Assembly (NCBI GenBank): GCA_023105745.1
Contig: JALGQZ010000011.1
Coordinates: 33,664,594-33,728,593, forward strand
Origin: Austropuccinia psidii
Taxonomy: Eukaryota; Basidiomycota; Pucciniomycetes; Pucciniales; Sphaerophragmiaceae
Direction of reading: 5' to 3'
Length of the DNA stretch: 64,000 nt
This document shows, piece after piece, positions 21,871-33,497 of the stretch (its first letter is position 1; each line of letters begins with the position of its first letter). The notes under the pieces were generated by a model. That model was not told the DNA's origin. It ran no database searches and saw nothing but the letters and a program-made list of their open reading frames with translations. Made by a program: the position numbers and the translations under genes.

Positions 21871-24800
21871 TTGCATTTGGAATTTGAAATTTCAGTTAGA
21901 TTTTATTCAGGTTGAATATATAAAAGAAACAAAATTTATAAATAGAAGCTTTGGAATAGATTTAAGCCACATATCAAAGGCCACAAATTCTTAATTGACT
22001 TGGATCAATATCAGTATTTGGTCATGGTTGTCAAATCTCAAAAATTTAACAATACATGATGAAAAGGCTTATTTTAATTTTAAATTTGTTCAAATATCAT
22101 TTATGGTTTTCTATCACTTCATATTCAAAAAATTCAACCTCTGGGTATTTTCCTATATGTCTTTAACATATATATCACAATTTCAACTTTTGGTAAGGCT
22201 CACTCATGGGAAAGATAAATAATATTAAAATAAGAACCTTTAATTATCAAAAAAGCTTAGAATCAATGTTAAAATTTCTTGGCGACTTTGAAACTGTCTG
22301 AATATATACATCTTATGAAAAAGAAATCTTACTATTTAGCTTCCTTCTCTTATAAAAAGATGTATTTTTTAAGGCATCATATGCCTTATTTTCTCTCCCT
22401 TTTGATATCAGGGATTGAATCGAAATTGAAACAAGCTTTCACACTTTATGGTACAGAGTCATTTGAAGGAGAGGACAATCAAAATTTAGTTCACATTTAA
22501 ATAATACCACCCCTATTTTAGGCCATGAACTTCTTTAAATATTTTTCTTACACCTATAGCTAGATTAAATCAATATTTAAATTACAATATTGGGTTTTAG
22601 CTTCATGATTGAGGGCTTCTTCATTATACTATTTCATGGTGTAAGCTAAGTACTATTTTTATCTTCATATAAAAAACATGGCTTAATAATATAATTTCAA
22701 ACCTTAATAAAAGTAAAAAACATCAAATTCTTGAGTTATGTGGAGCAATCATTCTTCATTTTATAGTTACACATTTTTCTCAGGTTGGCATATTTCTGTC
22801 AAGAAATTATGAGTTCTAAAATCACTTCCTTTATTTAATGTGTTAATAAAATGAGTTAAAACCAAGATAATTTGAATTGCTAATTTTAGGAGATTAGGGT
22901 AGCATCTGTATAAAAAGGTGAAATGAAGGTGAGAGAATGAAATTTTTTCAAACATTTTGAGGAAATCTAATCTCTAGGTGTCAATATGTCCAGCAATTTT
23001 TGTAATAAGTTCTTTGATGATGTAAAATAATGTTATTAAGAAAAATTTTACATCATTATTTATATAATTTTCACTATATCATAAAGCCTTTTTGTATTTA
23101 AATTCGATACAATTAATGTTCAAAAATTCTTACTGATGAGGATATATAGAGACTTCTCTATGGCATCAAAATTCATCGGTTTATAGCTTCATTTCTCTTG
23201 TAATATATTCTTTACTTTATAAATACTAAATAATTAAAGGTTGGATCATTAGAAGTAATTCAGAAATGAGTTTTCAATTTTTCCAAACTGTAATTTCCCC
23301 AAAATTATGCAAGATACCTTCCTATGATATTATTTATCACTTGGATCATACTGATATATATATTGAATATAGATTGGAAATAATTGAAAAATACATATTT
23401 AAGAATACCTGAGACAACTCGTTTATATTTCTTTCAAACAATAGGACCCCTATAGAATGTTAAGGAAAATGAACTTTAATAAATAGTGTCTTTTGACAAA
23501 TTTATTTCTAAAAATATATCTATAAATATTCTGCTAGTCTTTTAAATTAAAAATTATGTTAATAAACTAATAAAATATAAATGAATGATAAATTTAGAAT
23601 AATCTTCTATTTATAAATTGGAGGTCAAAGCATCACATACACATCTCTCTTGAGTTCTTTTAGAAAAGAATTTGACAAAATTTAGTTTTTTTTTCATTCA
23701 CCCCTCCCCATAGGGCTGAAGTATGTATTAAATTAGAATCTTAAAAAGGTAGGCGGCAGAAATAACCTTAACCCTATGGGGAAGTGAGCTTTTAGTTGCA
23801 CAAATATCACTTCAGAGACATGCACAGTCAGAATCACAAAAATTTCTAAATCATGTCTCAAGAATTGAATTTTCATTATTAAACATTTCTCAAGGAATTT
23901 AACCATTCAATCTTATTTTTGATGGAAATTTATGAAAAGCATCTTTTAAGAAATTTCCAAACCCATGTAAAAATTTATTTATAAAAAATGTCTTTATTAT
24001 TCAAAATATTAATGAATCATTTGCTCTTATCAATGAAAATATGATAAAAATTCTAAGACATGTCTTTTCTCAAATCAACAAAAACTGTTCTGAAACTTCA
24101 CCAAGCAAAAAATATGATCAATCTAAGTTTTGACAATATTTGAACAGGCTTACAGGTAAATGAAGTTTTTTTATATTTTTTTCACATAATCCTAATGTAT
24201 ATTGGAACATAGCTAACAGATAATAAATGAAATCGCCACTTATAATTTTGAAAATGAAAATTCTTTGAATTTCTTCTTATTTTGATCAGCATGTTTATGA
24301 GCTCCAAAGCTCCTATTGGTATTTCCAACATTAGTTTATAGTTTTTTTAATTTTATTATTGAAAGAGAAAAAATAAACAAAAAAACCACAAAAAATATTC
24401 CAAAAAGATATTTTTAGCAAATATTTTGAATAAAATGACATAAATACCCCAAAAAAATAAGGATAAAAATTTAGAAAATGTGCACTTAGAGTGTTATTAT
24501 TATTGAAACAAAGCCTTGTTTTCATGGTTTTTGAATAAAAGAAATGGAAAAAACTGCTTTTCTTTTCCGCTAAATCAATTTTGTCCATTTTTTAACTTTT
24601 TACATGTTTTTATCAATTTTTATAGTAATGTGTTATTTTGATTATTTTATTACCTTTTGTTTATTTTTATTTTTTTTTCATTTTGCTTGAGTTCATTCTT
24701 GATATTTTTAATTTGCTTTGATTTTGATTTTTTTTGCTTTTCAATTAAGATTAAAGTAGCAGGCCTTGAAAGGCCTGTTACTGTCATTTTTTTACAAATT

Positions 24801-24957
24801 TCAATTTTTTTACACTAAAGGGCCTGTGAAAGCTTTCATTGTTAATTTGTTGACAATTGTTGACAAATTTACAGTAGGGAAATTAAAGTCCCTGTACTGC
24901 ATCTGCCTTTGAAATTTTTGAAGCTCCTCCACTTTCAAATCCAGTAATGTATAAAGC
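21871..24957. other. AT-rich region without recognised genes
   Basis: Short open frames only (up to 85 codons, low complexity). An 11-bp inverted repeat (TCCCCATAGGG / CCCTATGGGGA) is at about 23,705 and 23,772. The minus strand of 24,810-24,957 may be the leader of the element whose LTR is R4a. Confidence 0.4.
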
Positions 24958-26533
24958 TGTAACAGGGGCCCTTCTAAGTGAAGAGGGCCTGGCACTCAGT
25001 AAACTAGGACTTACTTATGGAGGGCTAAAGATATGGTAAATTGGAAGATACACTTAACAGTGTAATAAGATAAAACTACTAAATAAAGAAATATAAGAAA
25101 GCAGAAAAAAAATAATAAGAGTAACAAATAGAAGAGCCAACCACAAACAAGTCCAAATCCACTGTTTCAACCTGTCAGAATGAAAAGAGAAGATTTAATA
25201 AGGATATGGCCACCCAACTCATACTGTACAGCCAAAGAAATAAGATGAAAAGACTAACTTCAAATCAAATAAATACAATACCCAAAAACAATTATAAGAA
25301 TATCTATAAAATAATAAATAAACTAAAATATTTAACCAGGGAAGACTCCCCAGGGGGGAGAAAGAGGGGCTGGTATATGTGAGAATTACCAGCTCTGATC
25401 CAGACAGAGAATTTTCATCAGAATAATTGATGATTGAATTGAGTCTGTCCAATACAGGTCCTGTACAGCTGTACAGTATCTGTACAAGAGGTGTGGTGGT
25501 ATTGAGTGATCATCAAGTTTCAGCATGGTGTATCCAAACTATATAGAGGTTGACAGGCTGTATTGATGAACCAGGCTGTATGCATGTTTCAGCAAGGAAG
25601 ATTTCTGCAACTGAATGCTGATAAACACAGTGGATTTGCTGTTTTGAGGTGTTTGAGTGAGTGTAAGTATGAATACCCTTTCCCCTGGCTAGTGGTTGTT
25701 ACAGTATCCCCCTTTTGAAACTGGTGGGCTCCTGAACACCATAATACCCTGCCACTGTTGAGTTGCATCTCCATATCCCCACATTTTTTCAAAAAAATTT
25801 GTTTTATTTTATCTCTTCCTCTTGGCCATTATCCTGAAAATATAATGTTCTCTTTTCACTGTCATACTTCATTTAATTTATCTTCCCCCTTCTTTTACAT
25901 TGAGTAAGTCCTTTTCAACTTTTTAAATATGCTTTCCTTTGAATTTGATCAGTATCCTCCTTTCAATGTATGGCCCTTGGGTTTTATCCCAAAAGGAATT
26001 AAATAGGGCTCTTCTTCTCAAAAAATGATGGCCAATGAGTATATGAGCATATATCTCATTGTGATTTGGCCTACCTTATGTTTTGAGCCCCTCTTTCCAT
26101 GATTGAAATCTTGAAGAGTCAGGGAGGGGTCTTGTCCCCATTGTACTTGAAAAATGGCCTTGGGGCCATTTTAGACCATACTAGTGATTTTGGGTCCTGG
26201 CCATCACCATGGGCAATTTTGAAACCTTTGGATTAGGGCCATTTTTGGCCACTTTTTATTCTTGAGGTCTCTTGGTGTCCAATGGTCCATGAGCCGTGGA
26301 GTGTACGCTGTGGTCCACAGTCCATGGAGCATATTGGAGTCCCCCAGGCCCAAATATTCTGGGGCTTCAGGGGGTCCATTGGACCAACAAAATGGGCCAT
26401 AAAGCAAGCTTCACCTATATGGCCTAGGCCTATTGAGAGGGTCCAGGACCATCAAGAACTTGACCTCCCCAAAGCTGAAGGGGAGGTTCTGGGTGGTGAT
26501 ATGAACCCCAAAAAACGTTGAATTATTGTAACA
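24958..26533 (-). repeat. Gypsy LTR R4a inside G1 gag
   Basis: 1,576 bp, reverse complement in type to R4c. The minus strand starts TGTTACAATAATTC and ends GGGCCCCTGTTACA. It interrupts the G1 gag zinc-knuckle coding sequence exactly at its right end. No matching target duplication is visible (AAAGC left, AGAAT right), so it may be one LTR of a truncated element rather than a clean solo LTR. Confidence 0.65.
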
Positions 26534-28329
26534 AGAATTTCTCTTCTTTGCCACTTCTGCCACTCTTTCTTTGGGTTTGTCTTTAAGCTCCACCCTGAAA
26601 GGTTGTTTCTCTTTGAAACCACTGCTCTTATATGGGGTGAATTTCCCTATATTAGTCCTTTTCCTTATGTCTTGTAAGGTGTTGGCAATGTCATCTAGAG
26701 TGCAATTTTGGTTGCATCTGCATTTTACTGCATGCTCTAGTTCTCCTGGATGTTGTGTCAGGAGTTTGTGATTCCTCATTTGAATGTTCTTCTGAGGATC
26801 AATGGCTTTGAGTCTTTTAGACTTTCTAAGACACCACTCATCTGGATCTTTGTCCACAGAGGATTTGTCATTGTCAAATGAGATGGCCTTCTGCCATATC
26901 CAAGTTCCATTACTGTACTTTTGGATGATTTGACTCTTCCACCATGGATTTCTTTCATTTCTGTGTACCATATACTAGCATGACCTTTAAATGCAGTATT
27001 CAATATAGCAGTAATCAAGTAGTCTGGTATGGTTGGTACATCAATGAATAGTCCATCAATATAATGTATGCGTTCCATATGATCATATTCTCCTGATCCA
27101 AAGAATTTGGGCCAGCTTGAGGCCTCAGGAAGCTGTTTCAAGGCTTCCTTCTTTGAATAAGACATTCCATTTCCATCCTGGTATTGTGATGGAGATCTTG
27201 CCTTATTCATCAAAATGGCATCTGGTTTGATGTCATCTGGTAGATATGGATTCTCCATAACTTGTCCTTGTGGTTGGGGCTTCAAGTTATGGTAGACATT
27301 AAACAATTTGTTTATGTCTTGGTCCAGACAATCCCTGTCCCTTGTGCTGTGGTGTTGTTCTTCAAAGACTTGATTCAGTCTTTTGTTAGTTTCTTCAGAG
27401 GCTTTGCTCAATTGAGCATGTCCTTCTTGAAGATTTTTAACTATTTTTTCCATGGAGGCTTGTAATTTTTTCATCCTCTCATGGCTGGCTTCAAGTTCTG
27501 CAAAATGCTTTGCGGATTGCTCAGCATATTCGGACATTTGTAACCACAGTGTATCACTGTTGATGTTACTCTCAGATGTGACAATGTTGTGTTCAGTCTG
27601 AGTGGGGGTAATGTTTCTATTACTAGGACTACTGATTCTGGAGTGGTTTACAACTACTTCTGGTTTCTGTGCACTTCTTTTGCCAAATCCAACAGCTTCT
27701 GAATCATAGGGTCCGACTCTTTCCTCCTCTGGTTGAAGGAGGCTTTGTTCTTGCCCTTGTTTCCTTGTCTTCTCCTGGAAACTTCCAGGAATTGTGAATA
27801 ATGCTAATTCTTGGCCACTGATCTGCTGGTTTCTGAATGGTGTGAAGCCACTGGAGAGCTGATTTGGCCTGCTCCTTGTGGGCCTGAAGGAATCTGAGTA
27901 GGCCCTGTCTGGGTTAACTGTTCTTCTATAGCTTGGATATTGGCTTGATTCTCCCTTATCCTCTGTGCCCTTGCCTCCAGGAGTCTGAACTTCCTGGTAG
28001 GATTCCAACCTTTGGTGATTACCATCAGGTCTTTGAAGTCTATCTCTTTGAGACATAGGTTGAACCTCTTGTCCATGATCCATTGGAATAAGTCCTTGAG
28101 GAGTTGGTGGAGCTGAAGAACTTGATCCATGTCTTTCCAGTCCTCTGGTTGGAGGTCTCCATTGAATTGGAGTGTGAATGGAAGGGTTGATATTATCTCC
28201 CTCATTGTTTTGCCATCCACTACTGTGTCCAAGGTGTCCTCTTTCAGGTCTTCTGGTTCTGGACAAACCTTCTCTGTCCTCTGGTTGGTTCCTTTGGAAG
28301 CCAAGATCTCTGAGGTGTAAAGGTGACAT
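26534..28329 (-). pseudogene. G1 Gypsy gag relic
   Basis: The ATG at 28,327-28,329 opens a long frame that stays open to 26,776. It is Pro/Ser/Gln-rich at first, then has a predicted coiled coil (EYAEQSAKHFAELEASHERM region, residues about 265-335) and a gag core (ASSWPKFFGSGEYDHMERI to GHASIWYTEMKEIHG). After a frameshift near 26,960 the core continues (NPWWKSQIIQKY, LTQHPGELEHAVKCRCNQNC) to NSCYN. The CCHC knuckle expected there is cut by LTR R4a. No pol follows. This gag family is abundant in rust fungi as I recall it. Confidence 0.8.
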
Positions 28330-28343
28330 GTTAGTGTTTGCAA
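27804..28343 (-). CDS. Second, overlapping open frame in G1 gag leader
   Basis: 179 codons are open in a different phase from the main gag frame over the same 540 bp. The product would be acidic then basic, with DWKDMDQVLQLHQLLKDLFQW and a helical ARAQRIRENQANIQAIEEQL. A likely upstream piece in the leader is MAEIKPSFSCFDSVEDNF (28,513-28,716). I recall similar protein predictions from rust genomes. Whether it is translated is unknown. Confidence 0.4.
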   Translation of the reverse strand: MQTLTCHLYTSEILASKGTNQRTEKVCPEPEDLKEDTLDTVVDGKTMREIISTLPFTLQFNGDLQPEDWKDMDQVLQLHQLLKDLFQWIMDKRFNLCLKEIDFKDLMVITKGWNPTRKFRLLEARAQRIRENQANIQAIEEQLTQTGPTQIPSGPQGAGQISSPVASHHSETSRSVAKN

Positions 28344-29259
28344 GCAGTCAAAAAATTTATGTTCTTAGGGTATTTAACTTTGACTGTGCCTTGTACAAAT
28401 TTTTGTCTTCTGATTTGGGCAATTTACCTTTAGAGGTTACAACTGGGTTAATTATAGTAATTTTTCCTGTACAAGTTATCAAGGTTGGTTTACCTTGTAT
28501 TGAAGCAGAATTTCATGGTTTTCTACTCTTCTGTGTGGAAATGGGTGTCCACTTCTTTACTGTTATCAGGCCTTCACTGTGCCTCTTTCCTTTTCCTTTG
28601 CTGCCCTCTGGTTCTGAGGGTGTCACTGGTGTGTTAGCCTGTGACTGGCTTTCAAGTGGTATGAAGTTATCTTCCACTGAATCAAAACAGGAAAAAGAGG
28701 GCTTAATTTCAGCCAAGACTTCTTAAAATGGTGTTTGCACATCTAAGAATGGCCTCTGGGCTTGTATATTACTACAATATGCCCTTGTACAATGACAGTG
28801 TAATTGAATAAAAAATTCCACGTCAGAAATACAGCTTACTGATATTTGGTATACTGTTTGTATACCAATATCTCACAGGTTACTTGTAATTAGCAAGCAT
28901 AATCTGTGAAAAGTGGTGTATAACAGGGAAATTGAGTCAAAAATATGTCCAACCACGCCTCAACTGTTGGTTTATCAGTATGAGGTGTCTTACCTTAATT
29001 AAAAAATAAGACTGTATTAATGGCTTAAGTTTTTTTATATGTAAAACACACCAAAAATAAGGGTCTTGTGGTTATTAGCCACATGACAGATACTCTAAAA
29101 ATATGAGTATAAAGTGGTATATATACCAAAAAAAAGGAAAATATATATATAATATATATCTTTTAAGAAAAATTTACGCCTAAAAAGAAGGAAACAAATG
29201 TTAGAAAGTGAGAAATAACAGAAAAAAATCATTTATAAGGGTCCAAAAAAGGTTTAAAA
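28330..29259 (-). other. G1 leader between LTR and gag
   Basis: 5' untranslated leader of G1 on the minus strand. It includes a 67-codon frame at 28,513-28,716 and an AT dinucleotide run at about 29,139-29,160. No other gene is recognised. Confidence 0.5.
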
Positions 29260-29278
29260 CATGGCCAGGCCCCCAAAA
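29260..29278 (-). other. G1 primer-binding site
   Basis: The minus strand reads TTTTGGGGGCCTGGCCATG directly after the LTR end (ATCTGACA). The same block follows LTR R1b (62,754-62,771), and a close variant follows R2c (50,900-50,913). If the TGG is the start, the primer would carry a C before its CCA end, as in eukaryotic tRNA-Pro. This is not resolved. Confidence 0.55.
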
Positions 29279-30715
29279 TGTCAGATAGAGTCTATGTTGA
29301 AGCAGTAATTAGGCTATTTACAACTAAAACTATGACTGTGACACGTAGAAAATAGTTTAAAATAAGGATTTAAATTTAAGATGAGGGTTCTATAATATAA
29401 TAAAAGGGTTCTACTATTGAAGAATAGTGGTGGTGAGCGCTATTGAGAACCCAGGGTGCACTCTTACCAGTTGGATTACTATAATAAGAGCTACAATAAT
29501 TACAATTATAATTATACCTGATTTATTACCCAAGAGTAAAACTGTTTTGGACAGTTTACTACGTAGGGTATTCAAGAGCAGGATGTGGAAACAATTCTGG
29601 CTGTGAAAAGCCTCCTTTTTATCTCAAAATGGGGTGGAAAGGGTGCTAGACCTTTCCACGTAGAGGAAGTGAAAATTTTTCACTCTCTGCGACTGGCTTG
29701 TGGTTTGCAAATAGCCTGTATAGCCTGTATTGGGCTCAAATGGGTTTTGAAACCACATCTGCGTGGTTTTCACCAATACAGGGTGAAAATTTTCATCTGG
29801 GGACCTCACAGCCTGATTCTGACGTGTATGACGCGTAGAATGCTGTACAGAAACTGTATGGGACCCCAGTATTGACTGACATATGAGGCATTGAATTAAA
29901 AACAAGCTCCTTTGTCTATTTGAAACCTCATATTCATGATTATGGGATATTATCCCATGGTAAGGCTGTATATGACAGCAGATGGGAATCTGACCTTAAA
30001 ACAGCCATAACTTTGTCAATTCTTGAGATATCAACCTCAACATTGGTTCAGTGTGTAGCCCTGTATGTGCTCTACACAATGGTACCTCATTTGATATGGG
30101 TATTGTTAAATATGGCAAAGTTATCCCATGTACAAGACTTTTGTACATTTGCGTGGTATAGGCAAAAAGCTGTATTGAGCTTATTTGCCCCATAACTTCT
30201 GTTATAGGTGAGATATGGGAAAATGGATGACACCATCAGATAGCCCTGATTGTTCTCTTTTCAAAACGACCCCACTTTAAGTATCTCACACTAAAACTGT
30301 AGAAGTTAGATGAGAGGTGAATGTTTTTTTCACCCTTATTTGGCCTGAAATTGACCATAACTCCAGTAATATTGGTGCTAGCTCAGTTTGGATGGTACCA
30401 TTGGATAGCCCTGGCTTAGATATTCATTTTGAATACCCATTTGATGGGTTTAAGCCTCTTCTTCTGGATTGTAGATGAGAGGTGAAAATTAAGGTTTATG
30501 CTCAGCAATAACTTTGAGCAGGAATAACTTTGTTATTCTTTGTCCTATGGTGATGGGACTTATATTTTCAGAAAGAGGTGAGTTTCCTCTTTCTTTTGAT
30601 ACTTTTTGAGCTGATTTGGCTAAGATCCATGTTTTGGTGGTATCTTGGCTATACCAGTGGTTTATGGTATATTGGCTCTCATGCTTGTGCTCTGGTTTTG
30701 AGTCACAGGCTGACA
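29279..30715 (-). repeat. G1 5' LTR (R3a)
   Basis: 1,437 bp. The plus strand starts TGTCAGATAGAGTCTATG and ends GAGTCACAGGCTGACA. The inverted copy R3b defines both ends. It adjoins the G1 primer site on the left. Confidence 0.78.
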
Positions 30716-30832
30716 TTCCTCTATTCATGAGCTTCAAACTGACTGAAATCACTGAATATTCCCCTCTTGTGTTGCCACAATCTGTTATTTGTGGTTCTGG
30801 AATCCTCAGTCAATTGGCTTCACTTTGGTCAA

Positions 30833-31956
30833 TGGCTTCTTCTGGTCACTTTGATCCTTCCCAAACTTATGATGGTTATAAAGCAGTTGGGATTCTTGAT
30901 CCTACTTGTACCAAGTGTTTGGAAAAAGGGAAGGATTATATTCAAAATTAAAATCCATGGTCTTCAACATTCCATTTTTGATTTGTTGGCAAAAAGCCAT
31001 GTTGTCATACCGGACATCCAGCTTCCAACATCAGAAGATATTTATGGAGTAAGAAGGATGCGCCTTTTGGGAAGGAGTTCCCAGTTGCGGAGGCCCCTAC
31101 CCCTGATGGTACCTCAGGGTATTCCAGTTGTGAGTCTGGTGAATTTCTTTATTGAAATGAATACTGATATCTTGATATAGTGACTGGTTGTTTTCAGAGG
31201 GATGTGTACAGGTGGACTAAGGTTTGAGGGCCCATCCCAGTTGGTGATAGGCTAATATATTACAGCTCAGAAGTACCCATATCAAGGATTAATACTGAAG
31301 GTGTAGTGAAAAGGATATGACAAATTTCCAATTCCACACCTGATCCTTATTCTGAAGCTAGTGATGAATTGGATGGTGAAGAAGTTGAAGTGGTTCATAA
31401 TTCCATTGGCCATCAATCCAGTATTTCCCCTTCTCATTCTACTGCCAAAAAATTCCAAAGTCAAATAATTCCCAGGGCTTCCATAACTTTCCAACCAACC
31501 CTTGCTACCATTCCCACTTCTCTTCCTCCTGCTTCACCAAGCTCTTCCACCACCAGGCCTGGCTTGATTCTAGAAGTAAGACCATCCCCCATCCACCAGT
31601 CCAGAAATTCCCCCAAGGTCACCTCTCAACAAATCCAACCTGTGGCCAGGTCAAGTAAAAGAAGATAATATCTTTCTCCTTTGACATTTCCTTCCTCCCA
31701 TGTGCTTCAGAAAAGGGATCATTGGCCTATCAAAGTTAGCAGAGAAGATTCAAATACAATTAGTGAAGATCAAGATGCTGTGGCCAGGCTGTTCAGAATA
31801 GTTGATGGAAAGTGTAGGGAGGTCATTGAGTATGCTAATGATAGAACTATTACTGGTACTGCCTCTGAGGAGATAGCTGCAAAACATTCCTGGTATGAAG
31901 ATGAACTGACGAATGATTTCCAGAGAACTTTTGATCATTTGGGTAGAGATAACTAG
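30833..31956 (+). pseudogene. Rust-type retroelement ORF relic (gag-like, Ser/Pro-rich)
   Basis: An ATG at about 30,833 starts MASSGHFDPSQTYDGYKAV followed by a C-x2-C (CTKC). Several frame changes follow. At 31,369-31,668 it is Ser/Pro-rich (SISPSHSTAKKFQSQ, IPTSLPPASPSSS). At 31,681-31,956 it ends in an acidic helical domain (DQDAVARLFRIVD, SWYEDELTNDFQRTFDHLG). I recognise this arrangement as a highly repeated ORF in rust genomes that sits in front of Gypsy pol genes. Its role as gag is inferred. Confidence 0.6.
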
Positions 31957-33497
31957 TTTCCTTTTCCTTGTCTGTATTTCATTTGATTTCTATCCCCACT
32001 CTGAGAAATACTAAAAAATAAAAATAAATGGAACCTCCCAATACATGATATGGGAGGGGATTCTTCTGCTTTGAAGAAATAAAAGAAATAAAATTATACA
32101 AGTAAAGTAAAGGAAAGAAATTGAGAGAAAAGAGAGTAAAGAAAAGAAATAAAGAAATTCCTGAGGTTTGTCCTTCATGTGGTGGGTTTCTTGATTTTGG
32201 AAAAGAATTTTCTGAAAGATGAAAACCAAGCATTTGATGCTCCAAGAGTGGCCAATGTAATGTTTTACAAGAAGTAGAACCCTCAGGGATGAATACCAGG
32301 AGATGGAAATTACATTAATAGCTTCCAATCACCACCAAGCACTTTAAAAAAGATAAATTTGCCATGATTGAATTTTAAGTAATGAATTTCTTGAAAAATG
32401 ATCATTTTCATAAGCTGGGAAAGAAAGAATAAGAAAGCTAAAAGAAGGAATTTGGCCCCGTAAGGTGTGGATATGAAGTTTTGATAAAATATCAAGTACC
32501 TTCCTGTCCTCAAAATTTGTATAAGGTAGAATTATTTAAAAATAGTAAGAAATAGTATTTTTAAAGAGAAAATATGCCAATTTTATTGTTTTAAACTTAG
32601 AAGTATAAAACAATAATATAATGAAAATTTATTGTTTTACCAACAATAAAGATTTATCCAAAAATACTCTAGAAGAGATATTTAAGGCTACAAAAGAAAT
32701 TTGTTCAAGAGAATCTTCAATTGGAATTAATTGAGCAAAGGACTGCAAGAAATTAATTAAAGAGCAAAGTCTTAAAAAAGATATTTAAAGGGAAAACACA
32801 CTCAAAAGTGACCAGAGTGAATTTTGAAACAAAGTGACAAAGTTTACAGTGATTAACAATGCTTTGATTCATTTTTGGGGTGGTTCAAGGGGTAAAATTG
32901 ATTATAAGAGTTACAAAAAATGATTATGATGATTTTTTCACGTGGTTAAAAGGCTTAAAATGGTTTGAAAATGGTGGTTGGAATCCTTTATTGATTGGTT
33001 TAACAGTTTTTAAACTAATTATAAAAGGAAAAGATTCTAACATGAAGAGAAAAGTGGGGCAGAGAAGACATTCTTTTATAGCCATCAATTTTCTTACTCC
33101 AAAAGTGAAATTTACTCTTGTAATTCGTAAAAACAGTCTGACAACAGAAAAGCCAATTATGGCATCATTGAACCCTGGTTTTGATGAAAAAAAGGGCTGG
33201 TTTAAGCCATTTTTGCTATTTTTAGCCATTTTAGACCCTTAAATCAACCATTACAATAGCAATACCTAGTCTAGAGCATTCAAAACACGTCAAAATGTGT
33301 GTAAGAGGTGTAGAAATCAGTTAAAACTGTTTTTACTAACATTCTTGTAACTTAAGGTTAGTTTTACCCTCTTGGCAGCAGTTAAAACTACCCTGGTTGG
33401 TATCAAAACCTCATCATCAATTGAGTCACAGACCCTGTGACTCAATTCCAGGCAAAAAGTAATGAAATTTTGCGTGGATTTTGACATCTCACGCCAG
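31957..33497 (+). other. Purine-rich filler and LTR end R6
   Basis: 32,020-32,170 is A/G-rich on the plus strand. A 120-codon plus frame (32,880-33,242) is unrecognised. The right end (CCAGTCAGCA at about 33,497) looks like the 3' end of a plus-oriented Gypsy LTR, because a TTTTGGGGGTCTGGC primer-type block follows at 33,503. Confidence 0.45.
33419..33447. repeat. Perfect palindrome, 13-bp arms
   Basis: AATTGAGTCACAG, ACC, CTGTGACTCAATT. The arm resembles the LTR terminus GAGTCACAGG of R3. It could form a stable hairpin. Confidence 0.8.

Noticed and set aside
24331..24588. Minus-strand frame of 85 codons rich in Phe/Lys
   Set aside because: Arises from T-rich sequence; no recognisable domain.
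29585..30195. Several frames on both strands in LTR R3a
   Set aside because: They overlap on opposite strands within an LTR and show no domain.
32011..32328. Minus-strand hydrophobic frames near 32.0-32.3 kb
   Set aside because: Produced by purine-rich plus-strand sequence (Phe/Leu runs on the other strand); not a credible membrane protein.
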